From Emticicia oligotrophica DSM 17448 (GTDB lineage: Bacteria > Bacteroidota > Bacteroidia > Cytophagales > Spirosomataceae): a stretch of 64,000 nucleotides of DNA. The stretch lies in assembly GCF_000263195.1 (NCBI RefSeq), contig NC_018748.1:992001-1056000 (forward strand), given 5' to 3'. The notes below the pieces were generated by a model. The model did not search any database, was not told the origin of the DNA, and saw only the letters and a program-made list of their open reading frames with translations. Positions 46,931 through 55,657 of the stretch are shown here, piece after piece. Position 1 is the first letter of the stretch; every line of letters starts with the position of its first letter. A program made the position numbers and the translations under genes.

Positions 46931-46962
46931 AAAAGTGATGCAACCTTCGTGTATCACTTTTC
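46931..46962 (+). terminator. Intrinsic terminator after the FG-GAP/ASPIC gene
   Basis: AAAAGTGAT (46931-46939) pairs with ATCACTTTT (46953-46961). Confidence 0.75.
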
Positions 46963-46996
46963 ATTATCTTTTCAACCTCTTAAACTTCCACTTACT

Positions 46997-48661
46997 ATGA
47001 AAACTATCATCAAATTTTTCGTTTTATTGCTCTTACCAACCTTACTTTTTTCTCAAAATGCAAGTTGGCAAGTCAGTGGAAAAATAATAGATAAAAGCAA
47101 GAAGGCTGTTCCATTTGCCAATGTATATATCAACAATACGACCATTGGCACTGTTACTGACCAAAATGGTAGTTTTTCATTGAGAATTCCTGCAAGATTT
47201 CAAAAAATCGACCTTGTTGTTTCATTTGTAGGTTACGAAACCTTAAAGAAAACCCTTTTACAATCAGAGAAAAAACTTCAAAATTTAGTTTTTACATTAC
47301 AAAATGGCATTGAATTAAAAGAAGTACAGGTAGTAGCCAAACACGACAACGAGTGGCGAAGAAAATGGAAAATTTTTAATCGTGGACTTTTGGGTGAATC
47401 CGAATTCTTTAAAGATTGTAAAATCTTAAATCCAGAAGTAATTGTTTTAACTTACGATAAAAAGAAAAATGTGGTTGCCACCGCTCGTGAGCCTCTAATT
47501 ATTCAGAACGATGCTTTTGGTCTAAAAATTAGATTTCAAATGGATAAGTTTGAATCGGATGGTGAAAAAACTTATTTCTCAGGACTTAAATATTTTGAGA
47601 AAATGACGCCTGCTTCGCCACAAGAACAAAAGCTTTGGGAAAGGCATAAAAAGAAATCTTACCGAGATTCATTCCGAAATTTCCTGGTGGCTTTAAAAGA
47701 CAATAAAGTACAAGAAAATGGATTTGCCATTTTTAAGGTACGATTGCCCAAAACGATGTATTTTGGCAGAACAACTGTTGAACAAGAAGTGCGTGACGGA
47801 ACAATACTGCCTTGCGAAGCAAAAGATATTTGTATGTTCGACCGTCAAACCGAAGAGTTTGTGATTTATTCAGATTATCCATTGATGGTATTTGTAACTA
47901 ACCGTTTCAACCCAATAAAACTTTTCACCGATTACCCTTATTATTATTCGATTGTGAATTTAATAAATTTTCACGCAACTTTTGGCGAAAATGGTTGGCT
48001 TTCCAAACCCAACGGCATTCTGATTCAGGGATATTGGGGGCATGAAGGCTTTGCAAATATGTTGCCTGATGATTATTTTTCCGAAGATTTTCAGAAACGA
48101 GATAGCACACTTGCTCAAAATGATATCCGAGCTATTGCATCGACTACGCTCGAAACACAACCTGAAATACAACCTGTGGACTTACCAAGTCCTCATCTTA
48201 TTGCTTCAAAAGGTTTTAAAACGGACTCAATAGCAACCAAGGAAATCTCGGTACAGGGAGTAATTTATGACTCAAATCCTACTGCCGAACTAAGCGAAGA
48301 ACGAACGATTCCACAGTTAGTATCAAATGATATTAATGTAAAAATTAGTGAAAGTGATTATAACCTAACCATATTTGATTTACTACGACGAATTCCAGGC
48401 TTAATGGTTATCAATGAACAAGGGCAATATAGGATTCATTTCAGAAGTACAAACACCAATTTAGGTGGCGGCGGTGGCTCTATCACGCCCGCTCTTTTAC
48501 TCGACGGCAACTTTATTGATGATGAATCAACTGTAATGAATCTGTTAAATAACTTCAGTGTACGTGATATCAAATCTTTAGGAGCAATTAAATATGGTAA
48601 TAGTGCTGCTTTCGGGGCAAGGGGTGGAAATGGTACAATAGTAATTATTACCAACAAATAG
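46997..48661 (+). CDS. TonB-type protein with carboxypeptidase-like and plug domains but no barrel
   Basis: 554 residues from the ATG at 46997; the upstream frame (46919) is a run-on of the preceding gene's end. A signal peptide (IIKFFVLLLLPTLLFSQ) and a carboxypeptidase-like domain (WQVSGKIIDKSKKAVPFANV) are followed by ~300 residues without a clear family. The C-terminus has a TonB-plug-like stretch (LLRRIPGLMVINEQG; ALLLDGNFID; SLGAIKYGNSAAFGARGGNG, then TIVIITNK). The protein ends there, and no barrel follows. Whether it is a regulatory or accessory surface protein is unknown. Its promoter is not obvious, and a bidirectional terminator follows. Confidence 0.78.
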   Translation: MKTIIKFFVLLLLPTLLFSQNASWQVSGKIIDKSKKAVPFANVYINNTTIGTVTDQNGSFSLRIPARFQKIDLVVSFVGYETLKKTLLQSEKKLQNLVFTLQNGIELKEVQVVAKHDNEWRRKWKIFNRGLLGESEFFKDCKILNPEVIVLTYDKKKNVVATAREPLIIQNDAFGLKIRFQMDKFESDGEKTYFSGLKYFEKMTPASPQEQKLWERHKKKSYRDSFRNFLVALKDNKVQENGFAIFKVRLPKTMYFGRTTVEQEVRDGTILPCEAKDICMFDRQTEEFVIYSDYPLMVFVTNRFNPIKLFTDYPYYYSIVNLINFHATFGENGWLSKPNGILIQGYWGHEGFANMLPDDYFSEDFQKRDSTLAQNDIRAIASTTLETQPEIQPVDLPSPHLIASKGFKTDSIATKEISVQGVIYDSNPTAELSEERTIPQLVSNDINVKISESDYNLTIFDLLRRIPGLMVINEQGQYRIHFRSTNTNLGGGGGSITPALLLDGNFIDDESTVMNLLNNFSVRDIKSLGAIKYGNSAAFGARGGNGTIVIITNK

Positions 48662-48666
48662 TTTAC

Positions 48667-48698
48667 AAACTGAAAGGGTGCAAATCCCCTTTCAGTTT
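48667..48698. terminator. Bidirectional terminator overlapping the NrtR-like stop
   Basis: AAACTGAAAGGG (48667-48678) pairs with CCCTTTCAGTTT (48687-48698). It lies between the convergent genes ending at 48661 and 48697. Confidence 0.85.
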
Positions 48699-49425
48699 AC
48701 TGACCTACAAATCTATAAACATAGGGTGCTTTATTAGCTGCACCTGTCATTTTCTTTTCTATGCGTTCTAAAATTCCCAAGCTTAAAATCTTTCTTTGAA
48801 AATTCGAACGAACTAATTTTTCACCTAATATAGTTTCATATAATCGCTGAATTTCATTTATTGTAAACGTTTCAGGCAATAAATTAAAACCTACTAACTT
48901 TGTATCTAGGTCCGAACGCAGCGTTTCGAGGGCTTTCTGTAAAATTTGATTATGGTCAAATACCAATGATGGCACTTTATCGAGGTCGTACCATTCACAA
49001 GAATCTGATAAATCATCAGGGGCGGGATTTGCTTTAGAGAAATCAATCAAAGCGTAATAGCCTATCGAAATAAACCTATCCAGCAGAAAATGATTAGGTT
49101 TTAAAATAATTCCATTACCCTCCATAATTTTTTGGTGTGTCTGGTCGTACCTTCTATCCTTGCTTCCAAAAACATAGAACTGCTCTAAATAAATATCTCT
49201 CAAACCCGTACGTTCCTCTAAAACTCTCAATGCAGCATCGGATAAATCTTCTTCAATACTAATAAATCCTCCCGGTAATGCGTAAAAGTCAGTATTCTTA
49301 AATTTTAAAAGTAGAATTTTTAATTGATTATTAGAAAACCCAAATATCACGCAATCAATCGAAACACTGGGCAAGAGTCGTGGTTTACTTTCCAAATATT
49401 CTTTTCGGTTAATATTTTTTGTCAT
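48697..49425 (-). CDS. NrtR-like transcriptional regulator (Nudix sensor plus winged helix)
   Basis: 242 residues. The N-terminal Nudix-fold domain carries a degenerate Nudix box: aligned to GX5EX7REUXEEXGU, it reads G53...E59...R67-V68-L69-E70-E71-R72-T73-G74-L75. Two of the catalytic glutamates are thus replaced (Val68, Arg72), and hydrolysis is unlikely. The C-terminal part (EIQRLYETILGEKLVRSNFQ, RKILSLGILERI) is a winged helix-turn-helix, as in NrtR-family and Bacteroides AraR-type sugar regulators. The divergent intergenic region holds a perfect palindrome. The ligand is probably a sugar or its derivative, and the gene may autoregulate and control the neighbouring PQQ dehydrogenase and the distant susCD. 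Confidence 0.85.
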   Translation of the reverse strand: MTKNINRKEYLESKPRLLPSVSIDCVIFGFSNNQLKILLLKFKNTDFYALPGGFISIEEDLSDAALRVLEERTGLRDIYLEQFYVFGSKDRRYDQTHQKIMEGNGIILKPNHFLLDRFISIGYYALIDFSKANPAPDDLSDSCEWYDLDKVPSLVFDHNQILQKALETLRSDLDTKLVGFNLLPETFTINEIQRLYETILGEKLVRSNFQRKILSLGILERIEKKMTGAANKAPYVYRFVGQ

Positions 49426-49442
49426 TAGAGTTCAGGTTTGTA

Positions 49443-49472
49443 CAAAAATAAAGAAATATTTGTAATATTCAA
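49443..49472 (-). promoter_or_regulatory. Promoter of the NrtR-like gene
   Basis: On the minus strand, TTG (49470-49472 complement) is separated by 19 nt from TATTTTTG (49443-49450 complement), a full match to TAnnTTTG. The ATG is 17 nt downstream. The operator at 49483-49516 lies just upstream of it. Confidence 0.65.
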
Positions 49473-49482
49473 AGAAAGACCA

Positions 49483-49516
49483 TAATATTGTATCTACTTG
49501 ATACAATAATTAAAAA
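49483..49516 (+). promoter_or_regulatory. Perfect palindromic operator between the NrtR-like and PQQ-dehydrogenase genes
   Basis: ATTGTATC-TACTT-GATACAAT (49487-49507) is an exact 8-5-8 inverted repeat, flanked by TAAT and TAAAAA as in the element upstream of susC (37934-37967). It is ~58 nt from the regulator start and ~187 nt from the dehydrogenase start. Confidence 0.8.
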
Positions 49517-49703
49517 GCAAAGGATTACAAGCTAATGAATAGTAAAGTCCTAAAAATCCTAAAAAAAAGCCTATTTGTCGAGAACTTTAGAGGATGTGCC
49601 GATTTATCAAGTTTCAGTCGATAAGTATTTGCATTTTTGTTTGTCCAATCATATTTATCTGTCTCCAATATACATGAATCTAAGTTTACCTTATTCCAAG
49701 AAA

Positions 49704-52526
49704 ATGAAACAAATCAAAAAAGCACTACCCTGCTTGTTTGCTGCAATTACTACCTTTAGCAGCATCAATCTAATGGCTCAAAACGCACCTGACGAGAATC
49801 GCTTTACTAAAGTAGTATTGGGCGAAAAACTCGATGAACCAATGGAAATGACTTTGCTAAAAGATGGCAGAGTACTTTTTGTTGAGCGTAAAGGAGCATT
49901 GAAACAATACAATCCAGAAACTGGTGAAATCAAAACTCTGGCTACAATTCCTGTAAATACCAAATATACGAATGCCAAAGGCGTAAAACGTGAAGCCGAA
50001 GAAGGTTTGATGGGCTTAATTCATGACCCAAATTTTGAGCAAAACCACTGGATTTATATGTATTATGCCGATACCGATGTCAATCAACACGTGTTGGCTC
50101 GTTGGGAATTACGTGGAGAAGAATTAGTAGCTAGTTCTAAGAAAATCCTTTTAACTGTTCCGACTCAACGTGAAGAATGTTGCCACACTGGTGGAGGTAT
50201 GGTTTTCGATAAATCTGGTAACCTTTACTTAACAGTTGGAAATAATACTTCAAACAGTGGTACGCCTGGTTATGCAAACCTTGACGAAAGAAAAGGTTGG
50301 GAATACTGGGATGACCAACGTGGGGCTGGAAATACAAATAATTTATTGGGTAAAATCCTCAGAATTAAGCCAGAAGCAGATGGTACTTACTCAATTCCCA
50401 AAGGAAATCTTTATGAAACAATGCCTAACAATGGGGATGGTTTAGTAAAGAAGGAAATCTATACAATGGGGCACCGCAACCCTTGGAGACCAACGATTGA
50501 TAGCAAAACTGGTTTCTTATATTGGGGAGAAGTTGGGCCAGATGCCTCAGTTGATAGCGAACAAGGACCACGTGGTTATGATGAGTTTAACCAAGCTCGT
50601 AAAGCTGGAAATTTTGGTTGGCCGTACTTCATAGGTGATAACAAAGCGTATGCCGATTGGGATTTTGAAACTGGTAAGCCTCGCCCAGGTTCAAAATTTG
50701 ACCCTGCAAACCCTGTAAATGATTCTCCGAATAATACTGGTTTAAAAAATCTTCCACCAGCACAAAAAGCATTTATTTGGTATCCTTATGGTATTTCTGA
50801 AGAATTCCCATTGGTAGGAAGTTCAGGCCGTAGTGCCACAGGTGGCCCTGTTTTCCGCAAAGCAGATTATCCAAATGCTAAACGCTTATTCCCAGATTAT
50901 TACGAGGGTAAGTGGTTAATTGTAGAATTTATGCGTGGTTGGATTATGTCGGTAACTATGGATGAAAAAGGCGATTATAAATCAATGGAACGTTTCATGC
51001 CAAGTACTGATTTTGGTAGTGCAATTGATATGGATTTTGGTCCAGATGGCGACTTATATGTTTTAGAATATGGTTCGGCTTGGTTTAGAGGTAATGATAA
51101 TGCACGCCTCGTAAAAGTAGAGTATAATGGTGGAAACCGTATGCCAAAAGTTGTTGCCAAAGCAGATAACCTTACAGGCTCCGCTCCTCTGAAAGTAAAT
51201 CTTTCATCAAAAGGAACTGTTGACCCTGACGGAGATAAACTCAGCTACTTATGGGAAATTAAAAGTAAAGCAGGCAAAAAAGTATTCAAAACTGAAAATG
51301 CAACTGTATTACTAGATAAAGCAGGTATCTATGATGTAACTCTTACTGTGAAAGACGGAAAAGGCGAAGAAAATAGTGAATCATTGGAAATTAAAGTAGG
51401 AAATGAGCCTCCAGCAGTGGCTTTCAACATCAAAAAAGGCAATAAAACATTCTATTTCCCTAGTAAACCAATTGAATATGACGTAACGGTTTCTGATAAA
51501 GAAGATGGAAACCTTACGAATGGAAAAATCAAGCCAGAACAAGTAGCTGTTTCAATTGATTATATTCCTGTAGGTTATGATAAAATTGAAGCTTCTCAAA
51601 ATCATCGTGGTGTAGATGCAGTAGCGTTTGCATCAATGGGCGAGCGTTTGATGGCTAAAAGTGACTGTAAATCTTGTCATATCGTAGATGTAAAATCAGT
51701 AGGTCCAAGCCTTAAAGATGTTGCAAACAAATATAAAGGCGATAGCAAAGCCGTTGAGTATCTTTCTAAGAAAATTATCAATGGCGGTGGTGGTGTTTGG
51801 GGCGACCACGTAATGGCTGCTCACCCGCAAGTTTCAATGGCAGAAGCTAATTTGATGGTTGACTATATCTTGAATATCAACGAACCAAAAACGGCTAAAT
51901 CAATGCCTACGCAAGGTAGTTATTCAACAAAAATACCTGAAGGACAAAAATCAAACGGAACATATATTTTGCGAGCTGCTTACAAAGATAAAGGTACAAA
52001 AATGATGAAATCGTTGGCTACTGAAGATGTAGTGGTATTAAAAAGCCCAACTTTAAATCCTGAATTAGCCGATGTTTCGAAAGGTACGCAGTTAGTAATT
52101 ACGCCGGGAAGATCATTCTCAATGGTAGGTGATAACTCATATATTGGTTATAAAAACATTGACCTTAATGGCATAAGCGAAATAGAACTTTCGGCACAAG
52201 CTCAAACACGTGTAGGTGCAGCGGGTGGTGTAATTGAATTACGTATTGATTCTCCAAATGGCCCATTATTAGCTTCAAGCGAAAAAATTGAGCCTCGTGA
52301 AATGCGTATGGGGCCACCACCAGCCACAACTAATAACAATGCAAATGGTGCTGCAGCTCCGGCTCAACAAGCTCCACGCCCTCAAATGACCCCAATTAAG
52401 GCAAAACTTTCAGTTCCTGCTAATGCTGGGCAACACGATGTTTACTTTGTTTTCCGCAATGAAAAAGCTAAGGAAAAACAAATCATCGTATCGCTTTCAA
52501 ATATAGAGTTTAAAGCCGCTGAGTAA
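49704..52526 (+). CDS. PQQ-dependent sugar dehydrogenase fused to PKD, cytochrome c and C-terminal carbohydrate-binding-like domains
   Basis: 940 residues from the ATG at 49704; a frame opening with TTG at 49575 is unlikely. Signal peptide MKQIKKALPCLFAAITTFSS is followed by a soluble GDH-type PQQ propeller (CCHTGGGMVFDKSGNLYLTV, GHRNPWRPTIDSKTG, GEVGPDASVDS) of about 450 residues. A PKD-like Ig domain follows (residues ~475-568; VDPDGDKLSYLWEI), then a class I cytochrome c domain with CKSCH at residues 655-659. The last 150 residues look like a sugar-binding beta-sandwich (GAAGGVIELRIDSPNGPLLA), with a Pro/Ala/Asn-rich insert near residue 880. It would oxidise a sugar in the periplasm and pass electrons through its own heme. 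The expected product is a lactone. Confidence 0.9.
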   Translation: MKQIKKALPCLFAAITTFSSINLMAQNAPDENRFTKVVLGEKLDEPMEMTLLKDGRVLFVERKGALKQYNPETGEIKTLATIPVNTKYTNAKGVKREAEEGLMGLIHDPNFEQNHWIYMYYADTDVNQHVLARWELRGEELVASSKKILLTVPTQREECCHTGGGMVFDKSGNLYLTVGNNTSNSGTPGYANLDERKGWEYWDDQRGAGNTNNLLGKILRIKPEADGTYSIPKGNLYETMPNNGDGLVKKEIYTMGHRNPWRPTIDSKTGFLYWGEVGPDASVDSEQGPRGYDEFNQARKAGNFGWPYFIGDNKAYADWDFETGKPRPGSKFDPANPVNDSPNNTGLKNLPPAQKAFIWYPYGISEEFPLVGSSGRSATGGPVFRKADYPNAKRLFPDYYEGKWLIVEFMRGWIMSVTMDEKGDYKSMERFMPSTDFGSAIDMDFGPDGDLYVLEYGSAWFRGNDNARLVKVEYNGGNRMPKVVAKADNLTGSAPLKVNLSSKGTVDPDGDKLSYLWEIKSKAGKKVFKTENATVLLDKAGIYDVTLTVKDGKGEENSESLEIKVGNEPPAVAFNIKKGNKTFYFPSKPIEYDVTVSDKEDGNLTNGKIKPEQVAVSIDYIPVGYDKIEASQNHRGVDAVAFASMGERLMAKSDCKSCHIVDVKSVGPSLKDVANKYKGDSKAVEYLSKKIINGGGGVWGDHVMAAHPQVSMAEANLMVDYILNINEPKTAKSMPTQGSYSTKIPEGQKSNGTYILRAAYKDKGTKMMKSLATEDVVVLKSPTLNPELADVSKGTQLVITPGRSFSMVGDNSYIGYKNIDLNGISEIELSAQAQTRVGAAGGVIELRIDSPNGPLLASSEKIEPREMRMGPPPATTNNNANGAAAPAQQAPRPQMTPIKAKLSVPANAGQHDVYFVFRNEKAKEKQIIVSLSNIEFKAAE

Positions 52527-52551
52527 ATTAAACCCTAAGATAAACAGTACC

Positions 52552-52585
52552 GAGAATTGGGCCTAAAAACCCAATTCTCATTTTC
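52552..52585 (+). terminator. Intrinsic terminator after the PQQ dehydrogenase
   Basis: GAGAATTGGG (52552-52561) pairs with CCCAATTCTC (52570-52579), followed by ATTTTC. Confidence 0.85.
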
Positions 52586-52669
52586 AAAAACAACCCACTC
52601 CTACCCTGCCTGTTCATACATCCTCTTTTAATTCAAAGAATTTAAAACAATCATTACTAACTTAATACA

Positions 52670-53596
52670 ATGCAAAACAGAAGAGAATTTTTGAAAAGCT
52701 CAGGAGCTTTAGCTCTTGGCGGATTATTATTGCCAAACTTTGCTGATGCTTTTGGCGAACCACAAAAAGTAAAAAACTTTGGCGTGCAATTATTCACCAC
52801 AATGTCGGTAATAGATAAAGATGTTACGGGTACACTAAAGCAAATTGCAGGTATTGGTTATAAAGAAATCGAATCAGCTTTTAGCATGAAAGGTGGTTTT
52901 TATGGCATGAAATCTAAAGAATTTGCAAAATTAGTTTCAGATTTAGGCATGAGTTGGCAAGCTCATCATGTTAGCGGAGCACCTTTCAATCGCCCAGCTC
53001 CACGTCCAGCGGCTGAAGGGGCAGCAGCACCTGCTCGCCCAGCAATGCCACCAATGAAAACTTTATTAAACAACACCCAAGAAATCGTTGATGAAGTAGC
53101 AGAAGGTGGAGCAAAGTATTTGGTTTGTGCTAGTATTCCTGTAAAAACAATGGATGAAATTAAACTCTCGCTTGAAATTCTACAGAAAGCAGGAGAAGCG
53201 GCTAAAAAAGCAGGCTTAACATTCATTTTCCACAACCATACTGCCGAATTTGAAACTGTGGAAGGCCAACGTCCATTCGATTTAATGGCCTCACAAATCA
53301 GCTCCGATTTACTTAAATTTGAACTTGACCTTGCTTGGGCAACCAAAGCAGGAGTAAATATTCCAGAATTATTCAAACAACACCCTGGCCGTTTCCCTCT
53401 TTTCCACGTAAAAGATTTGAATAAAGAAACGCAAAAACCAGTAGAGGTTGGTACGGGTTACATCGATTTCAAACCGATTTTTGCCGCTGCTAAAACGGCA
53501 GGTGTGAAACACTACTTTGTTGAGCAAGATGGAGCTCCATCTCCAGTTGATAACCTAACAACCAGCTTCAATAATTTGAAAAAAATTGTAGCTTAA
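52670..53596 (+). CDS. Sugar phosphate isomerase/epimerase-like protein, Tat-exported
   Basis: 308 residues with a Tat signal (MQNRREFLKSSGALALGGLL). The TIM barrel segments match the xylose-isomerase-like family: GVQLFTTMSVIDKDVTGTL, GYKEIESAFS, LTFIFHNHTAEFE, KFELDLAWATKAGVN and PLFHVKDLNK, including a His-x-x-x-Glu metal-ligand set. A Pro/Ala-rich insert (about residues 105-125; APAPRPAAEGAAAPARPAMP starts the core) lies between barrel strands. Exported family members in Bacteroidota act on non-phosphorylated or 3-keto sugars, so 'phosphate' in the family name need not apply. A similar protein is encoded at 60618-61604. Confidence 0.88.
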   Translation: MQNRREFLKSSGALALGGLLLPNFADAFGEPQKVKNFGVQLFTTMSVIDKDVTGTLKQIAGIGYKEIESAFSMKGGFYGMKSKEFAKLVSDLGMSWQAHHVSGAPFNRPAPRPAAEGAAAPARPAMPPMKTLLNNTQEIVDEVAEGGAKYLVCASIPVKTMDEIKLSLEILQKAGEAAKKAGLTFIFHNHTAEFETVEGQRPFDLMASQISSDLLKFELDLAWATKAGVNIPELFKQHPGRFPLFHVKDLNKETQKPVEVGTGYIDFKPIFAAAKTAGVKHYFVEQDGAPSPVDNLTTSFNNLKKIVA

Positions 53597-53607
53597 TTTT
53601 AGTACGA

Positions 53608-53682
53608 CATCCCCCTGCCCCCCTTCAAAGCAGGAATTATTCCTCGAAAAGAAAAATCTATCTTTGAAGGGGCAGAGGAATG
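53608..53682. repeat. Imperfect inverted repeat between the isomerase and esterase genes
   Basis: CATCCCCCTGCCCCCC plus TTCAAAG (53608-53630) pairs with CTTTGAAGGGGCAGAGGAATG (given here in parts: CTTTGAAGGGG and CAGAGGAATG; 53662-53682) with a few mismatches and a 2-nt length difference. The loop is 31 nt. C-rich/G-rich arms stand out in this AT-rich region. Confidence 0.75.
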
Positions 53683-53729
53683 TAAAAACGAGCAAATCTC
53701 CATCTATTCACTCTATAATAATTACTAAA

Positions 53730-55385
53730 ATGAAATCAAATCGACGTAATTTTATTCAAAAATTAGGACTTAGCACCGCTAGTTTGGGGCTTGGTTCTAC
53801 TTTTTCTGCTGAAGCCAAAGGTTTTCAACCGAAAGGAAATGAAGATGAACAATTACTTTTTATCGGAGATAATATTGCTGTGGCCAACACACAATATGGT
53901 AAAGTGAGAGGATATATTTTACGTGGTATTCACACATTTTTGGGTATTCCCTATGGGGCAGACACTTCAGGTGACAACCGTTTTATGCCACCACAAAAAC
54001 CCAAACCTTGGACAGAGATAAAACCAGCAGTTTGGTGGGGAAATTCGGCTCCACAAATTATGGAAAAACGCTATGCCGACCAATACGCATCGTTTGTAGA
54101 CCACTGGAATTATGATGATGTGAGTGAAGACTGCCTTAGAATTAATGTCTGGACTCCTGCTCTTGATTCAAAGAAACGACCTGTAATTGTTTGGCTACAT
54201 GGTGGTGGTTTTGTCAATGGAAATGGTATTGAGCAAGATGGTTATCATGGTGAAAATCTAAGTCGATTTGGTGATGTAGTTTTCTGTTCGCTCAACCATC
54301 GTTTAGGTGCATTAGGTTTCACGAACTTAGCAAAAGTTGGCGGTGATAAATTAGCAGCCTCGGGCAATGTTGGTATGCTTGATATTGTAGCTGCTCTCGA
54401 ATGGGTACGCGATAATATTGCTAATTTCGGAGGAAATCCCAATAATGTAACTATCATCGGGCAATCAGGTGGCGGGGCTAAAGTTTGTACACTTACAGCA
54501 ATGCCTTCGGCTAAAGGTTTATTTCATAAAGCGGTAGCTCTGAGTGGTTCTTCATTGAGTGGATTATCAAAAGAATATTCCGAAAAATTGGGCGAAATGG
54601 TGCTAAAAGAAGCAGGCTTAGGCACAAATGAAATAAGTAAATTGCAACAAATTCCGTGGAGAGAATATATTGATATTGCCAACCGAGCAACAGCCAAAAT
54701 GGCCGACGAAGCTAAACGTATGAATTTAGTTCGTGGCGGTTTTGCTCCAGTTGCAGATGGTCGTTTCTTAGATGAAGGTGCTTTTTACTCAAGTAATTCA
54801 CATTTCTCGGCCGATGTACCGATGATTATCTGTACGACTTTTAATGAGCAATCTCCAAGCCGAGTTGACTCATCGCTCGAAAATATTGGTATAAACGAGG
54901 TCAAAGAAAAATTAAAATCTCGTTTTGGCGAAAAAACTGGTGAAATTGTAGATGGTTATGCTAAAGCTTTCCCTGATAAAAAACCAGTTGAAATTTGGTC
55001 GATGGTTATGAGTAATCGTAAAAATGCCATTGCAACGGCAGATGCGAAATCTAAGCAAAAAGCTCCCGTTTATTTGGCTTGGTTTGGCTATCAACCACCT
55101 TTATTCGATGGCCGTATGCGAGCGTTTCACTGCGATGATATTTGTTTTTGGTTCTATAATACCGACCTTATGCTTACCCATACAGGAGGTGGTGCCAGAC
55201 CAAGAAGGCTTTCAGAAAAAATGGCCAAATCTTTTGTAAATTTTGCCCGAACAGGAAATCCAAACGGTGGAGGTTTACCAAATTGGCCAAAATATTCTTC
55301 TGCAAATGGCGAAACAATGATTCTCAATGATGAATGTATCGTGAAAAATGACCCTGACCGTGAAGCAAGAAAAACTTTGAGTTAA
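53730..55385 (+). CDS. Type-B carboxylesterase/lipase family protein, Tat-exported
   Basis: 551 residues from the ATG at 53730; the frame opens 22 codons earlier in repeat-derived sequence. A Tat-like signal (MKSNRRNFIQKLGLSTASLG) is followed by the alpha/beta-hydrolase fold. The oxyanion segment is VIVWLHGGGFVNG, the nucleophile elbow is IIGQSGGGAKV, and a conserved glutamate/aspartate and a histidine (FHCDDICFWF) complete the triad. It would hydrolyse a carboxylic ester in the periplasm, possibly an acyl group on a carbohydrate. Substrate unknown. Confidence 0.9.
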   Translation: MKSNRRNFIQKLGLSTASLGLGSTFSAEAKGFQPKGNEDEQLLFIGDNIAVANTQYGKVRGYILRGIHTFLGIPYGADTSGDNRFMPPQKPKPWTEIKPAVWWGNSAPQIMEKRYADQYASFVDHWNYDDVSEDCLRINVWTPALDSKKRPVIVWLHGGGFVNGNGIEQDGYHGENLSRFGDVVFCSLNHRLGALGFTNLAKVGGDKLAASGNVGMLDIVAALEWVRDNIANFGGNPNNVTIIGQSGGGAKVCTLTAMPSAKGLFHKAVALSGSSLSGLSKEYSEKLGEMVLKEAGLGTNEISKLQQIPWREYIDIANRATAKMADEAKRMNLVRGGFAPVADGRFLDEGAFYSSNSHFSADVPMIICTTFNEQSPSRVDSSLENIGINEVKEKLKSRFGEKTGEIVDGYAKAFPDKKPVEIWSMVMSNRKNAIATADAKSKQKAPVYLAWFGYQPPLFDGRMRAFHCDDICFWFYNTDLMLTHTGGGARPRRLSEKMAKSFVNFARTGNPNGGGLPNWPKYSSANGETMILNDECIVKNDPDREARKTLS

Positions 55386-55414
55386 GATAAATTAGAGTCA
55401 AGAGTCATTAAATT

Positions 55415-55556
55415 ATTCATTACCGTCAGCTTTAGCAGACGGACAAGTAAAGTAAAATTCTTATCGGCTTTAGCCAAAATTCAACAAAAGTTTTGGATAA
55501 AGCCGATATAGTTTAGGTTAACTTTTTTCCGTCAAATAAAGCAGATGGCAATGAAT
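55415..55556. repeat. Nested 142-bp palindromic element (MITE- or REP-like)
   Basis: Outer arms begin with ATTCATTACCGTCAGCTTTA at 55415 and end at 55556 with the reverse of ATTCATTGCCATCTGCTTTA, with a few mismatches. Inner arms ATCGGCTTTAGCCAAAA (55463-55479) and TTTTGGATAAAGCCGAT (55491-55507) pair almost perfectly. The first outer arm can also fold on itself (CCGTC...GACGG). It has no coding potential. Confidence 0.75.
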
Positions 55557-55657
55557 TAAAAAATCAAACATAATTATTAAAAAAACTGTATTAAGCATAA
55601 AATCCTGACGATAAATCTACTATATTTGACTTTTATTCAACCTCATACTACGACACA

